Source: JBGPBY01 sp041481485
GTDB taxonomy: Bacteria > Acidobacteriota > Terriglobia > 20CM-2-55-15
DNA: 20,983 bases
Assembly: GCA_041481485.1 (NCBI GenBank)
Contig: JBGPBY010000049.1
Coordinates: 1 to 20,983 of the forward strand
Reading direction: 5' to 3'
Below the pieces are notes generated by a model that searched no databases, was not told the DNA's origin, and was given only the letters and a program-made list of their open reading frames with translations. Shown here piece by piece: positions 13,877 to 20,983 of this stretch. The stretch's first letter is position 1, and the number at the start of each line of letters is the position of its first letter. The position numbers and the translations under genes are program-made.

Positions 13877-15001
13877 CTATCCCCGGCTTCCCACTCTCTC
13901 GTAGGTCGCCACAACGCTCTTTGCAGCCTGTTCCCACGAGAATCGTGTGACCTGGCGCGCGCCTTTTTCTATCAGCTTTTGTCGAACCGTGTCGTCCTGC
14001 AAAATTAATTTCATGCCGCGGGCGATTTCAAAAAGATTTTCGGGGTTTACCAGCATTGCAGCGTCTTCCAGCACTTCCGGAAGAGACGACGTATTGGAGG
14101 CCAGTACTGCGGTACGATTCGCCATGGCTTCCAGAGGCGGCAGGCCGAACCCCTCATACAGCGACGGAAATGCGAACAGCGCGGCCGACTGGTAAAACAC
14201 CCTGAGGATGGAATAAGGCACAAACCCAAAGAAGCGCACGTCCTGCTGAACGCCGCTGCGGACTACCGTCAGCCGAAGATACTGATGTTGGCTGAGCTCG
14301 TCTCCGATGATAATCAACTTCAGGTTTCCCAGCGGGCCGCTGTCTCCCAGTTCGCTCTTCAGCACGGCAAACGCTTCGATCAGCCGGTCGACGTTTTTAT
14401 GGGGGCGGATTCTTCCGGAATATAGAATGAAGGGATCCTTGAGCTGATACCGTTCAAGGACCTGTGCGGAGTCCTCTTCTTCGGACTGCCGAAAACGGTT
14501 ATCGAGCGCATTGTGAATGACGGTTACCTTCGACGGATCCGCACGGAAAATATTGATGATGTCGTCGCGCGTCGAATTGGAGACGGCGATCACCTGGGCT
14601 GCCCTGCTGACGACGCGTCTGGTCTGCATGTACTGGCGGTAATTGTGGAATCGCGAAGCATTTTCCGGAGGAAACAGGATGTGCACGCAATCGTGAATCG
14701 TGACCACCAGCTTCGATGGCACGACAATCGGAGTCTCATGATGAGTCAAGTGAACGACATCCGGTTTCAGCTTCATCAGCGCCATCGGCAACAGCAACTG
14801 ATCCCTCCATCGTGAAGTCGCTTCACGCCGGAAGTGCGAGAAATTTGCCGGGAGGGGCCCGAGTTCCTGATAGTTTTTTTCGGATCCGATCAGAAAGTAC
14901 TCATTGACAGTATCCTCTGCCCCGATACTCCGAACGAGGTTCCAAATGTAGGTTCCGATCCCGAACTCATTGATCTTTCGAATATCTATAGCGATGCGCA
15001 T
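13877..15001 (-). CDS. Glycosyltransferase family 4
   Basis: A 374-residue GT-B fold glycosyltransferase. The N-terminal acceptor domain starts with MRIAIDIRKINEFGIGTYIW, where the Gly-rich GIGTY loop is typical, and includes HHETPIVVP and TIHDCVHILFPP. The C-terminal donor domain has ILYSGRIRPHKNVDRLIEAF (about 192-211) and the E-x7-E signature of nucleotide-sugar binding (Glu283 in LYEGFGLPPLEAM to Glu291), then SSLPEVLEDAAMLV. It transfers a sugar from a nucleotide donor to a glycan or lipid acceptor at the cytoplasmic face, probably for exopolysaccharide or cell-surface glycan. Substrates are unknown. No other glycan genes lie beside it. It is divergent from the TPR-NfeD operon, with only about 35 bp between start codons. 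No strong ribosome site precedes ATG 15001. Confidence 0.88.
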   Translation of the reverse strand: MRIAIDIRKINEFGIGTYIWNLVRSIGAEDTVNEYFLIGSEKNYQELGPLPANFSHFRREATSRWRDQLLLPMALMKLKPDVVHLTHHETPIVVPSKLVVTIHDCVHILFPPENASRFHNYRQYMQTRRVVSRAAQVIAVSNSTRDDIINIFRADPSKVTVIHNALDNRFRQSEEEDSAQVLERYQLKDPFILYSGRIRPHKNVDRLIEAFAVLKSELGDSGPLGNLKLIIIGDELSQHQYLRLTVVRSGVQQDVRFFGFVPYSILRVFYQSAALFAFPSLYEGFGLPPLEAMANRTAVLASNTSSLPEVLEDAAMLVNPENLFEIARGMKLILQDDTVRQKLIEKGARQVTRFSWEQAAKSVVATYERVGSRG

Positions 15002-15023
15002 GGATCTGTCTCAATTGCCATTC

Positions 15024-15029
15024 TATAAT
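15024..15029 (+). promoter_or_regulatory. Perfect TATAAT -10 box 6 bases before the GTG start
   Basis: TATAAT at 15024-15029 ends 6 bases before GTG 15036, so transcription would begin at about the start codon. This suggests a leaderless message for the operon. The base 17 bp further upstream (TGGATC) is a poor -35. The overlapping complement strand also carries TAGAAT, a possible -10 for the divergent glycosyltransferase gene. Confidence 0.45.
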
Positions 15030-15035
15030 GATCGC

Positions 15036-16676
15036 GTGCTCACCCGAATCGTTGCCGCTATCGCAGCTTGCTGCGTCGCCCTTGCGTTGCCACCGGTTTC
15101 CCTGGCCGGTCCGACAACAGTACTGGTATTTCCCTTTGACAATCAGACCGACGACAGAAATATCGATTGGATCGGCACCGGCCTTTCCGAACTGGTCACC
15201 GAACGTCTTTCGGCCGAGCATGATCTGTATGTGTTTAATCGGGAAGAACGCGGTGCGGCCTACGAGCGGATGGGCATTCCGGAAACAATTTCCGTCAGCC
15301 GCGCCACCGCGATCAGCCTTGCGTGGGACAGCGGGGCAGACGCCATCGTCATTGGAAAAATCTTCGGCACTCATCAGGAATTCCACATTGAAGCGCGCAT
15401 TCTCCGTCTGAAGGATACAAGTTCCGGAGAGGATGTCGTCGTCAGTGGCGATCTTCAGAATGTGATTCCGCTGACGGCGTCATTATCCTTCAGGCTTTCA
15501 CGGCAACTCGTGCCGTGGTCATCCATCCCGGAATCGGACTACATCGCGCACCCACCCGTTCCCAGCAGCGCATTCGAAGCTTACACGCGTGGCCTTATTG
15601 CGGCGGACTCTTCACGTCGGATCTCACTGTTTCAGGACGCAATTCGACTGCATCCCAAGTATGACGCCGCAATTTATCAGCTCGGCCGGCAGTACTACCT
15701 CGATATGGACTTCAAGAATTCCTCGCCGCTGCTCGAGAAGATCCTCCCGGAGAGCCCGGATTTCAATCAGGCGCAGTTCATGCTGGGCTTGAATTATTAC
15801 AACACTGGCGACTTCAACAAAGCGGCCTCGATATTCTCGGCGTTGCCTCGTGTCTACGACGTTTTGATCAATCTTGGCATGGCGCTGGCCGGACGCGACG
15901 ATTTCGCAGGCGCGATGTCGGCCTGGAAACAGGCGCTGGCAGCGGACCCGTACGGAAGCGAGGCGCTGTTCGATATGGCTCATCTGGGCTTGACCAAGGG
16001 AGAGCGGACCGATGCGGAAACTGCAGCCGTATCGATTGAGCAATACTTCAAACTGCAGGGGCGTGATGCGGAAGCACTCTTTCTGCGGGGCCGCATCGCC
16101 GAACGGCTTGGGCATCCCGAGGACGCACAGCGCCAGATTGCATCGGCCGTCAATCAGTCTCCGCGGCTGTCGCGATGGGTCAATCGTACGCTCCCGAATT
16201 TCCGCAGACTTCGTACAAAGCCCGATGTCACGGCGATCCGCATCGCCCCGCAGACGTCGATCTGGAACGACGAGCGCCTGGCGCGGCGCGCCACGGGCCG
16301 CGACATTGCATCCTGGCTGGACAGTGTTCAGGACTCCATCGATTCCGAACGTTATAGCGATGCCCTGCGGCAACTTCAGGATGTCGCGCAGACATTTCCA
16401 CGGTCGGCCGAAACGCGATTGATGTTTGCCGAAGTTTATGAACAGCAGAAGGAGACGGATCTGGCTGTCGCGGAATATCAAAAGGCTCTGGCGATCAAGC
16501 CCTCGGCCGACACCTGGGTGCTGCTGGCCCGGCTGTTTCGTTCGGTCAATCAAACGGCATCGGAGCGCCAGGCTGTCGCTGAGGCGCTGAAACTGGAGCC
16601 CGCAAATGTTGCGGCTGCAAATCGCAAGGCCGAACTCGACGGTTTGAGAATTCCCGGACGCCGGAGAATTCCTTGA
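15036..16676 (+). CDS. Exported TolB/FlgO-like N-domain plus TPR protein
   Basis: A 546-residue protein. A signal sequence (about 1-24; LTRIVAAIAACCVALALPP) is followed by an alpha/beta domain (about 25-165) opening with TTVLVFPFDNQTDDRNIDWI and GTGLSELVTERL. That domain resembles the TolB-N/FlgO-type domain found before TPRs in many bacterial regulators. The remainder (about 175-535) is a superhelix of roughly nine TPRs (for example YDAAIYQLGRQYYLDMDFKN, FMLGLNYYNTGDFNKAASIF, LMFAEVYEQQKETDLAVAEY). It probably acts as a periplasmic scaffold. GTG 15036 gives a clean signal peptide; the in-frame ATG at 15000 would add 12 residues and overlap the divergent gene's start. The NfeD gene follows after 17 bp, making this the first gene of a four-gene operon. 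Confidence 0.78.
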   Translation: MLTRIVAAIAACCVALALPPVSLAGPTTVLVFPFDNQTDDRNIDWIGTGLSELVTERLSAEHDLYVFNREERGAAYERMGIPETISVSRATAISLAWDSGADAIVIGKIFGTHQEFHIEARILRLKDTSSGEDVVVSGDLQNVIPLTASLSFRLSRQLVPWSSIPESDYIAHPPVPSSAFEAYTRGLIAADSSRRISLFQDAIRLHPKYDAAIYQLGRQYYLDMDFKNSSPLLEKILPESPDFNQAQFMLGLNYYNTGDFNKAASIFSALPRVYDVLINLGMALAGRDDFAGAMSAWKQALAADPYGSEALFDMAHLGLTKGERTDAETAAVSIEQYFKLQGRDAEALFLRGRIAERLGHPEDAQRQIASAVNQSPRLSRWVNRTLPNFRRLRTKPDVTAIRIAPQTSIWNDERLARRATGRDIASWLDSVQDSIDSERYSDALRQLQDVAQTFPRSAETRLMFAEVYEQQKETDLAVAEYQKALAIKPSADTWVLLARLFRSVNQTASERQAVAEALKLEPANVAAANRKAELDGLRIPGRRRIP

Positions 16677-16693
16677 GGGGAAATGAAGGGAAA

Positions 16694-17989
16694 ATGACGA
16701 GAAAATTCCTCCTGCTGATTCTCCTGATGATTTGCCTGCGGTTGCCCGCAAAACCGGCAGGCGCGGATACGGCCGTCGTGCAAATTGATTTGGATGACGT
16801 GATTCATCCCGTCAGTGCCGATTACGTCCGGCAGGGAATTGCCCACGCGAAAGACATCGGAGCCCGCGCGGTGATCCTTCGCATCAACACTCCCGGTGGA
16901 CTACTGGAGTCGATGCGGGAGATCGTCGGCGCCGTTCTGGATTCAGAAATTCCGGTAATCACCTGGGTTGGCCCCAACGGTGCGCGCGCCGCCTCCGCCG
17001 GTTTCTTCGTTTTGCTGGCCGGAGATGTCGCTGCCATGGCGCCGGGGACCAATGCCGGAGCCGCACATCCGGTAACGGGCAGCGGCGAAAAAATCCAGGA
17101 AGTGATGGAGAAGAAGGTAGTCAGCGATATCACGGCGTACATGCGCAGCTTTGTCAACAAGCGGGGCCGCAATGCCGCCGCCGCTGAACTGGGAATCGTC
17201 GAAAGCAAGTCGTTTTCTGCCCAGGAAGCTCTGGACCAGAAACTGATCGATGGAATTGCGGCGGATGTCCCGGAACTGCTTCGCAAGTTCAACGGCAAAG
17301 ACATCCAGAGATTCAATGGCGGAACGGCGAAGCTGAATCTCGAAGGCGCAAACGTTGAGAGTTATGCAATGTCCACGCGTCAGCAGCTGCTTTCACGAAC
17401 AATGGATCCCAACATTGCATTCATTCTGGGACTCATCGGACTGGTCTGTATTTACCTTGAAGTCACGCATCCGGGAATGATCCTGCCCGGCGTTGCCGGC
17501 GCAATCTGTTTGCTTCTTTCCCTGTTCGCATTTAATCTGCTGCCCGTCAACTGGGCGGGCGCCGCGCTGATCGTGCTGGCCATCGTGCTCTTTACTTTGG
17601 AAGCCACGATCACCAGTCATGGCATTCTGGGTCTCGGCGGCATTATTTCGATGATCGCCGGCGCCATGATGCTGGTGGAAGGACCGATTCCGGAACTTCG
17701 TATTCGTTTGGGCACGACCATTGCCGTCACGCTGCCGGTGGCGGTCATTCTGATCTTTCTGATTCGGCTGGCCGTGAAATCCCGGCGACTGAAAACGATC
17801 ACGGGCGGTGAGGGAATGATTGGCGAAGTCGGAATTGCGAAGTCCGATGTGTTTGCAGAAGGTAAAGTCTTTGTGCATGGCGAATACTGGAATGCTTCCT
17901 CGGAGTCGGCAATTCCCGAAGGCGCTCCAATTCGAGTCGTGAAAATGCAGGGTCTCAAGCTTCAGGTCGAGGAAGAAAAGAGGAACTGA
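16694..17989 (+). CDS. nfeD: NfeD-family membrane-bound serine protease (ClpP-class)
   Basis: A 431-residue long-form NfeD protein. A signal sequence (about 1-25) precedes a ClpP-like protease domain (about 26-225). That domain has the INTPGGLLESM loop, nucleophile Ser101 in ARAASAGFF, and a likely general base at Lys140 or Lys141 (EKKVVSDIT), the Ser-Lys dyad known from archaeal PH1510. Several membrane segments (about 235-360) follow, then a C-terminal OB-fold NfeD domain (about 370-428; GMIGEVGIAKSDVF). In characterised systems it cleaves the C-terminal hydrophobic tail of its partner stomatin/slipin. Here that partner is the next gene, whose ATG overlaps this stop (TGATG). ATG 16694 is preferred because GAAGGG precedes it; a TTG at 16673 overlaps the upstream stop region. 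Confidence 0.9.
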   Translation: MTRKFLLLILLMICLRLPAKPAGADTAVVQIDLDDVIHPVSADYVRQGIAHAKDIGARAVILRINTPGGLLESMREIVGAVLDSEIPVITWVGPNGARAASAGFFVLLAGDVAAMAPGTNAGAAHPVTGSGEKIQEVMEKKVVSDITAYMRSFVNKRGRNAAAAELGIVESKSFSAQEALDQKLIDGIAADVPELLRKFNGKDIQRFNGGTAKLNLEGANVESYAMSTRQQLLSRTMDPNIAFILGLIGLVCIYLEVTHPGMILPGVAGAICLLLSLFAFNLLPVNWAGAALIVLAIVLFTLEATITSHGILGLGGIISMIAGAMMLVEGPIPELRIRLGTTIAVTLPVAVILIFLIRLAVKSRRLKTITGGEGMIGEVGIAKSDVFAEGKVFVHGEYWNASSESAIPEGAPIRVVKMQGLKLQVEEEKRN

Positions 17990-18750
17990 TGGGCGGATTT
18001 CAGGTTCTGCTGGTCGTACTGGTGATTGTAATTATATGGATCACCAACTCTCTGAACGTCCTGCGCGAATACGAACGCGGGGTGATCTTCCGCATCGGCC
18101 GGCTGCTGCCGGACCCCAAGGGGCCGGGCCTCATCTGGCTGTTCTGGCCCATAGACCGCATCGTTCGTGTGAGTCTGCGTACCATCACCATGGACGTTCC
18201 CACTCAGGACGTAATCACGTCGGACAACGTGACGGTGAAGGTGAATGCCGTCGTCTATTTCCGAGTTGTCGAACCGCGCAAGGCCATCGTCGAAGTGGAA
18301 AATTATCTCTACGCCACGTCGCAGCTTGCGCAAACCACGCTACGCTCCGTGCTCGGTGAAGTTGGGCTCGATGATCTGTTGAGCAAACGGGAACTGCTGA
18401 ATCAACGCCTGCAGGCAATACTCGATACGCACACCGATACATGGGGAATTAAAGTCGCCCTCGTCGAATTGAAAGGCGTCGATCTTCCCGAATCGATGCA
18501 ACGCGCCATGGCGCGTCAGGCCGAAGCCGAACGCGAGAAGCGCGCCAAGGTGATTCATGCCCAGGGTGAATTCGAGGCGTCCCAGCGCCTGTTCGAAGCC
18601 GCGCAGGTCATATCCAGCCAACCCGTCGCACTGCAGCTTCGCTATTTGCAGACTCTGACTGAGATCGGTATGGAGAAAAACACGACCATCGTATTCCCGC
18701 TTCCGATCGACATTCTGGATTATTTTTCAAAGGCCCGGGGAAAAGAATAG
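17989..18750 (+). CDS. Slipin (SPFH/stomatin-like membrane protein)
   Basis: A 253-residue slipin. An N-terminal membrane segment (about 4-20) precedes the SPFH/band-7 domain, with LREYERGVIFRIGRLL, KGPGLIWLFWPIDRIVRVSL, VPTQDVITSDNVTVKVNAVV and TLRSVLGEVGLDDLLSKREL. An Ala/Glu-rich coiled-coil follows (about 170-205; MARQAEAEREKRAKVIHAQ). The end reads TTIVFPLPIDILDYF, the hydrophobic C-terminal region that NfeD proteases cut in related pairs. It is likely to form ring-shaped membrane microdomains that scaffold proteins in the inner membrane. Its start overlaps the nfeD stop by one base, and its stop is immediately followed by the ATG of the SPOR gene, so translation of all three is tightly coupled. 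Confidence 0.92.
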   Translation: MGGFQVLLVVLVIVIIWITNSLNVLREYERGVIFRIGRLLPDPKGPGLIWLFWPIDRIVRVSLRTITMDVPTQDVITSDNVTVKVNAVVYFRVVEPRKAIVEVENYLYATSQLAQTTLRSVLGEVGLDDLLSKRELLNQRLQAILDTHTDTWGIKVALVELKGVDLPESMQRAMARQAEAEREKRAKVIHAQGEFEASQRLFEAAQVISSQPVALQLRYLQTLTEIGMEKNTTIVFPLPIDILDYFSKARGKE

Positions 18751-19353
18751 ATGGACGATCAGGGTTCGTGGAAAGGACACAGCTTCACGCTGATCATCTT
18801 CATTGGTATCGTGATTCTGTGTTCGATTTTTTTCGTTCTGGGAATAGTGGTCGGGCGTGGTCAGGTACAGCATTCCGCGGAGTCCGCTTCCGCAAATCCA
18901 TCAGTCAAAAATACTGCTGGTGATTCTCATGGGGCACCGCAAATCGAGAAAATCGATTCGTCCGCTTCTGCAGCGAGTGCGGTCAAAGATACAGTGATCG
19001 TCGTAGATCCCGCGCCGGAAACGCCGAAGGCGGATCCGCCTCCGGCAAAATCAGCAGCGAAGACCAAGGTTGCCGCCGAGCCGCCTCCGGCGCCGGCAAC
19101 GGATCGGCCGGCGCCCCGGCCATCCGGCGACAAAATGATTTACCTGCAGGTTGGTGCGTTCGAGCAACCGGCTGCCGCAAATAAAGAAGTGGATGATCTG
19201 AGAAAAAAAGGATTCCATGCGCTCATTGAAAATAGTGATGGACCGAAGAAGCTGTATCGCGTGCAGGTCGGTCCGTTTTCAAATAACGCCGATGTGGATA
19301 TCGCCAGACGCAAACTGGAAGCATTGGGCTACAAACAACCCATGAAAAAGTAA
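18751..19353 (+). CDS. Membrane-anchored SPOR-domain protein
   Basis: A 200-residue protein with a short cytoplasmic tail, one transmembrane helix (about 12-34; FTLIIFIGIVILCSIFFVLG) and a Pro/Ala/Lys-rich periplasmic linker (about 40-125). A C-terminal SPOR domain (about 126-197) contains MIYLQVGAFEQPAAANKEVD, RKKGFHALI and LYRVQVGPFSNNADVDIARR. SPOR domains bind denuded glycan strands in septal peptidoglycan, so it is probably recruited to division or remodelling sites. It begins directly after the slipin stop (TAG-ATG). It is the last gene of the operon. It ends 23 bp before the convergent M48 gene; a run of seven T follows at 19359-19365 but without a convincing stem. Confidence 0.9.
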   Translation: MDDQGSWKGHSFTLIIFIGIVILCSIFFVLGIVVGRGQVQHSAESASANPSVKNTAGDSHGAPQIEKIDSSASAASAVKDTVIVVDPAPETPKADPPPAKSAAKTKVAAEPPPAPATDRPAPRPSGDKMIYLQVGAFEQPAAANKEVDDLRKKGFHALIENSDGPKKLYRVQVGPFSNNADVDIARRKLEALGYKQPMKK

Positions 19354-19376
19354 CCGCAGTTTTTTTGCTGGCCGAA

Positions 19377-20792
19377 CTATTTCACCGCATGCACCGAGTT
19401 CAGCATCTGCAGGAAGGCATTGCGATACACATCCTGCTCGTCGCTGGGGACGATCTGGGCAATGTACAAGAGCTGACCATTTCCAATGAGAGCCGTCGAT
19501 ACATCCACGATTTCCTGGCGGCGCGTTACCGGGGACAGTCCTGTCAATCGCCGCTGTAAGCCAGTCCAGTTTCCAAGGCGGACTCGCGTGTATGGCGAAC
19601 GTCCGGACAAATAGGAATTACCCTGCAGCACTCCTTCGACGAAACGGTCCGATGCCGAGGTCAAGTCATTGGATTGTGCCGCGGCAACGCCGACGATTGC
19701 GCCGTGTGTGACCACTGAACGTCCCTGCTGAGCTCCATAAGCGCCGGTTGGCGCAAAGGTCACCGAGGAATTATCGCGCAGCTGTTTCCAGTTGGCTGGC
19801 ACGCTGAGGCCGAACAGGCCCTTCTGTTCAAAATCGACGAACTGTCCCGCGGGCCGTTCCACATTTGCGGATATGGGTGCATTGCCGGTATTCGCAGAAG
19901 AGTTATTGGTATTTTTGGCCGCTTCGATTTCAGACGTTGTTTTGGCTTTGGGCATCGCCTTCAGTGTGGTTTGTGCTTGCGAGAATTCAGCGGCCTGATT
20001 GCTGCGCACACCGGAGGCAATGGTCACAAGTTTCGCTTCCTGTGAAATCCGGTCATATCGATTCCCGGGATTCGGATGGTCGCTCATCCACTGTGGGCCT
20101 CCCGAACCGGCTTCTTTTTCAATGGTCTTGAACATGTTTGCGAGATCCTGCGGGTTATATCCCGCCTTCGCCATGATCTGTGCACCGAGAACGTCTGCCT
20201 GAGTCTCATCCTCGCGGCTGAACTTGTTCATAACCAGGCCGAGACCGGCCGACCCAACCTGGCCGGCAATCTTTCCAATATTTCCCCCCAATGCCCCGGC
20301 TATGGTGGCTCCGATCGCTCCGAGCTGTATTCCCGGCTTTTGTGCCTTTGTTTCCTGAGCCGTTCCGTGACGCAATGCAACATGACTGATCTCGTGAGCC
20401 ATCACTCCAGCCATTTCTCCTTCGTTGTGCGCCGATTCAATCATTCCCCGATTGACGAACATCGGTCCGCCCGGCAATGCGAAGGCGTTAATGTCGCTGA
20501 CATTCACGACTCTGAATTCGTAATGAAATTCAGGATGGGAGTAATCCGAAGGGATTGCTACAACGAGACCCTGACCGACACGCTTCACATAGGTGTCGAT
20601 ATCGCCGTTTTCCGGCAACAATGGAAGCTCCTGCCGAACCTGTCCCGCCGCCTCCTTCCCGATTTCAACATCGTGGCTCAATGGAAATTTGTTTTGAGGC
20701 GGAGTGATCTTCGTGCCTTCCGCGAGGACGAATACGGCGGGAATCATTAGGACAAAAAACAGAATTGTACGGAGCTTGAAAGCCTGATCCAC
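19377..20792 (-). CDS. M48-family periplasmic zinc metalloprotease
   Basis: A 471-residue protein from the chosen GTG. A signal/anchor sequence (about 6-25; LRTILFFVLMIPAVFVLAEG) precedes the M48 catalytic domain (about 45-270). That domain has NAFALPGGPMFVNRGMI upstream of the zinc motif His133-Glu-Ile-Ser-His137 (AHEISHVALRHG), and the third ligand Glu196 in SREDETQADVLGAQ. A Ser/Asn/Thr linker and a C-terminal domain (about 315-470; VDFEQKGLFGLSVPANWKQL) of a type frequently attached to acidobacterial M48 enzymes follow. It resembles BepA/LoiP-like proteases that degrade misfolded outer-membrane proteins. GTG 20792 is preferred because GGGAGG (complement of 20800-20805) lies 7 bases before it. 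ATG 20837 and 20807 are in frame but lack ribosome sites; 20837 coincides with the predicted transcription start. Confidence 0.88.
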   Translation of the reverse strand: MDQAFKLRTILFFVLMIPAVFVLAEGTKITPPQNKFPLSHDVEIGKEAAGQVRQELPLLPENGDIDTYVKRVGQGLVVAIPSDYSHPEFHYEFRVVNVSDINAFALPGGPMFVNRGMIESAHNEGEMAGVMAHEISHVALRHGTAQETKAQKPGIQLGAIGATIAGALGGNIGKIAGQVGSAGLGLVMNKFSREDETQADVLGAQIMAKAGYNPQDLANMFKTIEKEAGSGGPQWMSDHPNPGNRYDRISQEAKLVTIASGVRSNQAAEFSQAQTTLKAMPKAKTTSEIEAAKNTNNSSANTGNAPISANVERPAGQFVDFEQKGLFGLSVPANWKQLRDNSSVTFAPTGAYGAQQGRSVVTHGAIVGVAAAQSNDLTSASDRFVEGVLQGNSYLSGRSPYTRVRLGNWTGLQRRLTGLSPVTRRQEIVDVSTALIGNGQLLYIAQIVPSDEQDVYRNAFLQMLNSVHAVK

Positions 20793-20799
20793 GGTTCTG

Positions 20800-20805
20800 C
20801 CTCCC
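20800..20805 (-). promoter_or_regulatory. Ribosome site GGGAGG deciding the M48 start
   Basis: The complement reads GGGAGG-CAGAACC-GTG, a spacing of 7. It favours the GTG at 20792 over the two upstream in-frame ATG codons (20837 and 20807), before which no such site exists. Confidence 0.65.
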
Positions 20806-20843
20806 ATCGACGGCCTGAATGAAGCCGAATTTAACATAAATCC

Positions 20844-20863
20844 ATTGTAGGCGCGGTTTATGA
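20844..20863. repeat. Half copy of family-1 repeat (GCGCGG subtype)
   Basis: ATTGTAGGCGCGGTTTATGA matches one arm of the palindrome at 13607-13649 (ACTGTAGGCGCGGTCTGTGA) with few changes. The second half is missing because the family-2 element begins at 20862. Confidence 0.75.
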
Positions 20864-20872
20864 AGTTGTGAA
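20844..20872 (-). promoter_or_regulatory. Promoter formed across the junction of two repeat families, facing the M48 gene
   Basis: On the minus strand TTCACA (complement of 20867-20872) and TACAAT (complement of 20844-20849) are separated by exactly 17 bp. Each is one base from the sigma70 consensus. The -35 lies in the end of family-2 copy B. The -10 lies in the half copy of family 1, whose usual sequence there is TACAGT. Start of transcription would be near 20837. Confidence 0.6.
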
Positions 20873-20983
20873 GGAATGGGAATCGGGTGGCAGTAGAGGT
20901 GGTCGATCAAGAAATCCCTCTCCCAACGGGAGAGGGGGCCGCGCAGCGGCCGGTGAGGGGTACCGCACGTAACAATATTTACG
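20862..20983. mobile_element. MITE-like palindromic element, family 2, copy B (cut by window end)
   Basis: It starts GAAGTTGTGAAGGAATGGGA and continues, after a 24-bp insertion absent from copy A (20885-20908), with AAGAAATCCCTCTCCCAACG, the GGCCGCGCAGCGGCC hairpin, GGTGAGGGGTACCG and the centre CGTAA-CAATAT-TTACG. It is nearly identical to the left half of copy A at 10949-11036. Only the left half and the centre lie in the window. Confidence 0.88.

Noticed and set aside
15624..16751. Long minus-strand open frame (375 codons) opposite the TPR gene
   Set aside because: The plus strand shows clear TPR repeats. The antisense product is Arg/Cys-rich with no recognisable domain and no ribosome site.
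19359..19365. Run of seven T after the SPOR gene as intrinsic terminator
   Set aside because: No stable GC-rich stem could be found directly before it.

Overview
The window looks like chromosomal DNA of an acidobacterium (phylum Acidobacteriota). This is inferred from gene content: a very large Oar-like TonB-type outer-membrane protein with an N-terminal carboxypeptidase-regulatory domain, paired with a small secreted LTxxQ-motif protein; a separate secreted multi-domain carboxypeptidase-regulatory protein; and several secreted conserved proteins of the kind typical of that phylum. There are no rRNA or tRNA genes, no CRISPR array, no phage genes and no intact insertion sequence.

Layout. 1-84: a palindromic intergenic repeat. 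202-2887 (+): secreted beta-sandwich/Gly-rich protein, then a secreted TPR protein. 2919-3211: fossil of an IS91-type transposase. 3386-5380 (+): OmpA-like envelope protein, followed by two hairpins and about 270 bp with no recognisable gene. 5753-7000 (+): a good sigma70-type promoter and ribosome site driving a truncated Tat-exported esterase stub that runs into a conserved secreted protein. 7051-10776 (-): TonB-type receptor followed by its small LTxxQ partner. 10949-11116: an inverted-repeat (MITE-like) element. 11183-13590 (+): GlcD-like FAD oxidase overlapping a JAMM metallopeptidase, then an unknown secreted protein. 13607-13871: a nested palindrome filling a convergent gap. 13877-15001 (-): GT4 glycosyltransferase. 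15036-19353 (+): tightly packed operon of TolB/FlgO-like TPR protein, NfeD protease, slipin and SPOR protein. 19377-20792 (-): M48 metalloprotease. 20844-20983: a second, window-truncated copy of the MITE-like element.

Most genes act in the cell envelope: outer-membrane uptake, peptidoglycan anchoring (OmpA, SPOR), membrane-protein quality control (NfeD with slipin, M48 protease) and glycan synthesis. No classical new defence or biosynthetic system is visible. The most unusual signal is non-coding. Two families of palindromic repeats are nested in, and fused to, one another. One fusion places a -35-like and a -10-like hexamer, exactly 17 bp apart, in front of the M48 protease gene, so the repeats may have supplied its promoter. 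A related but weaker arrangement stands upstream of the GlcD-like gene.
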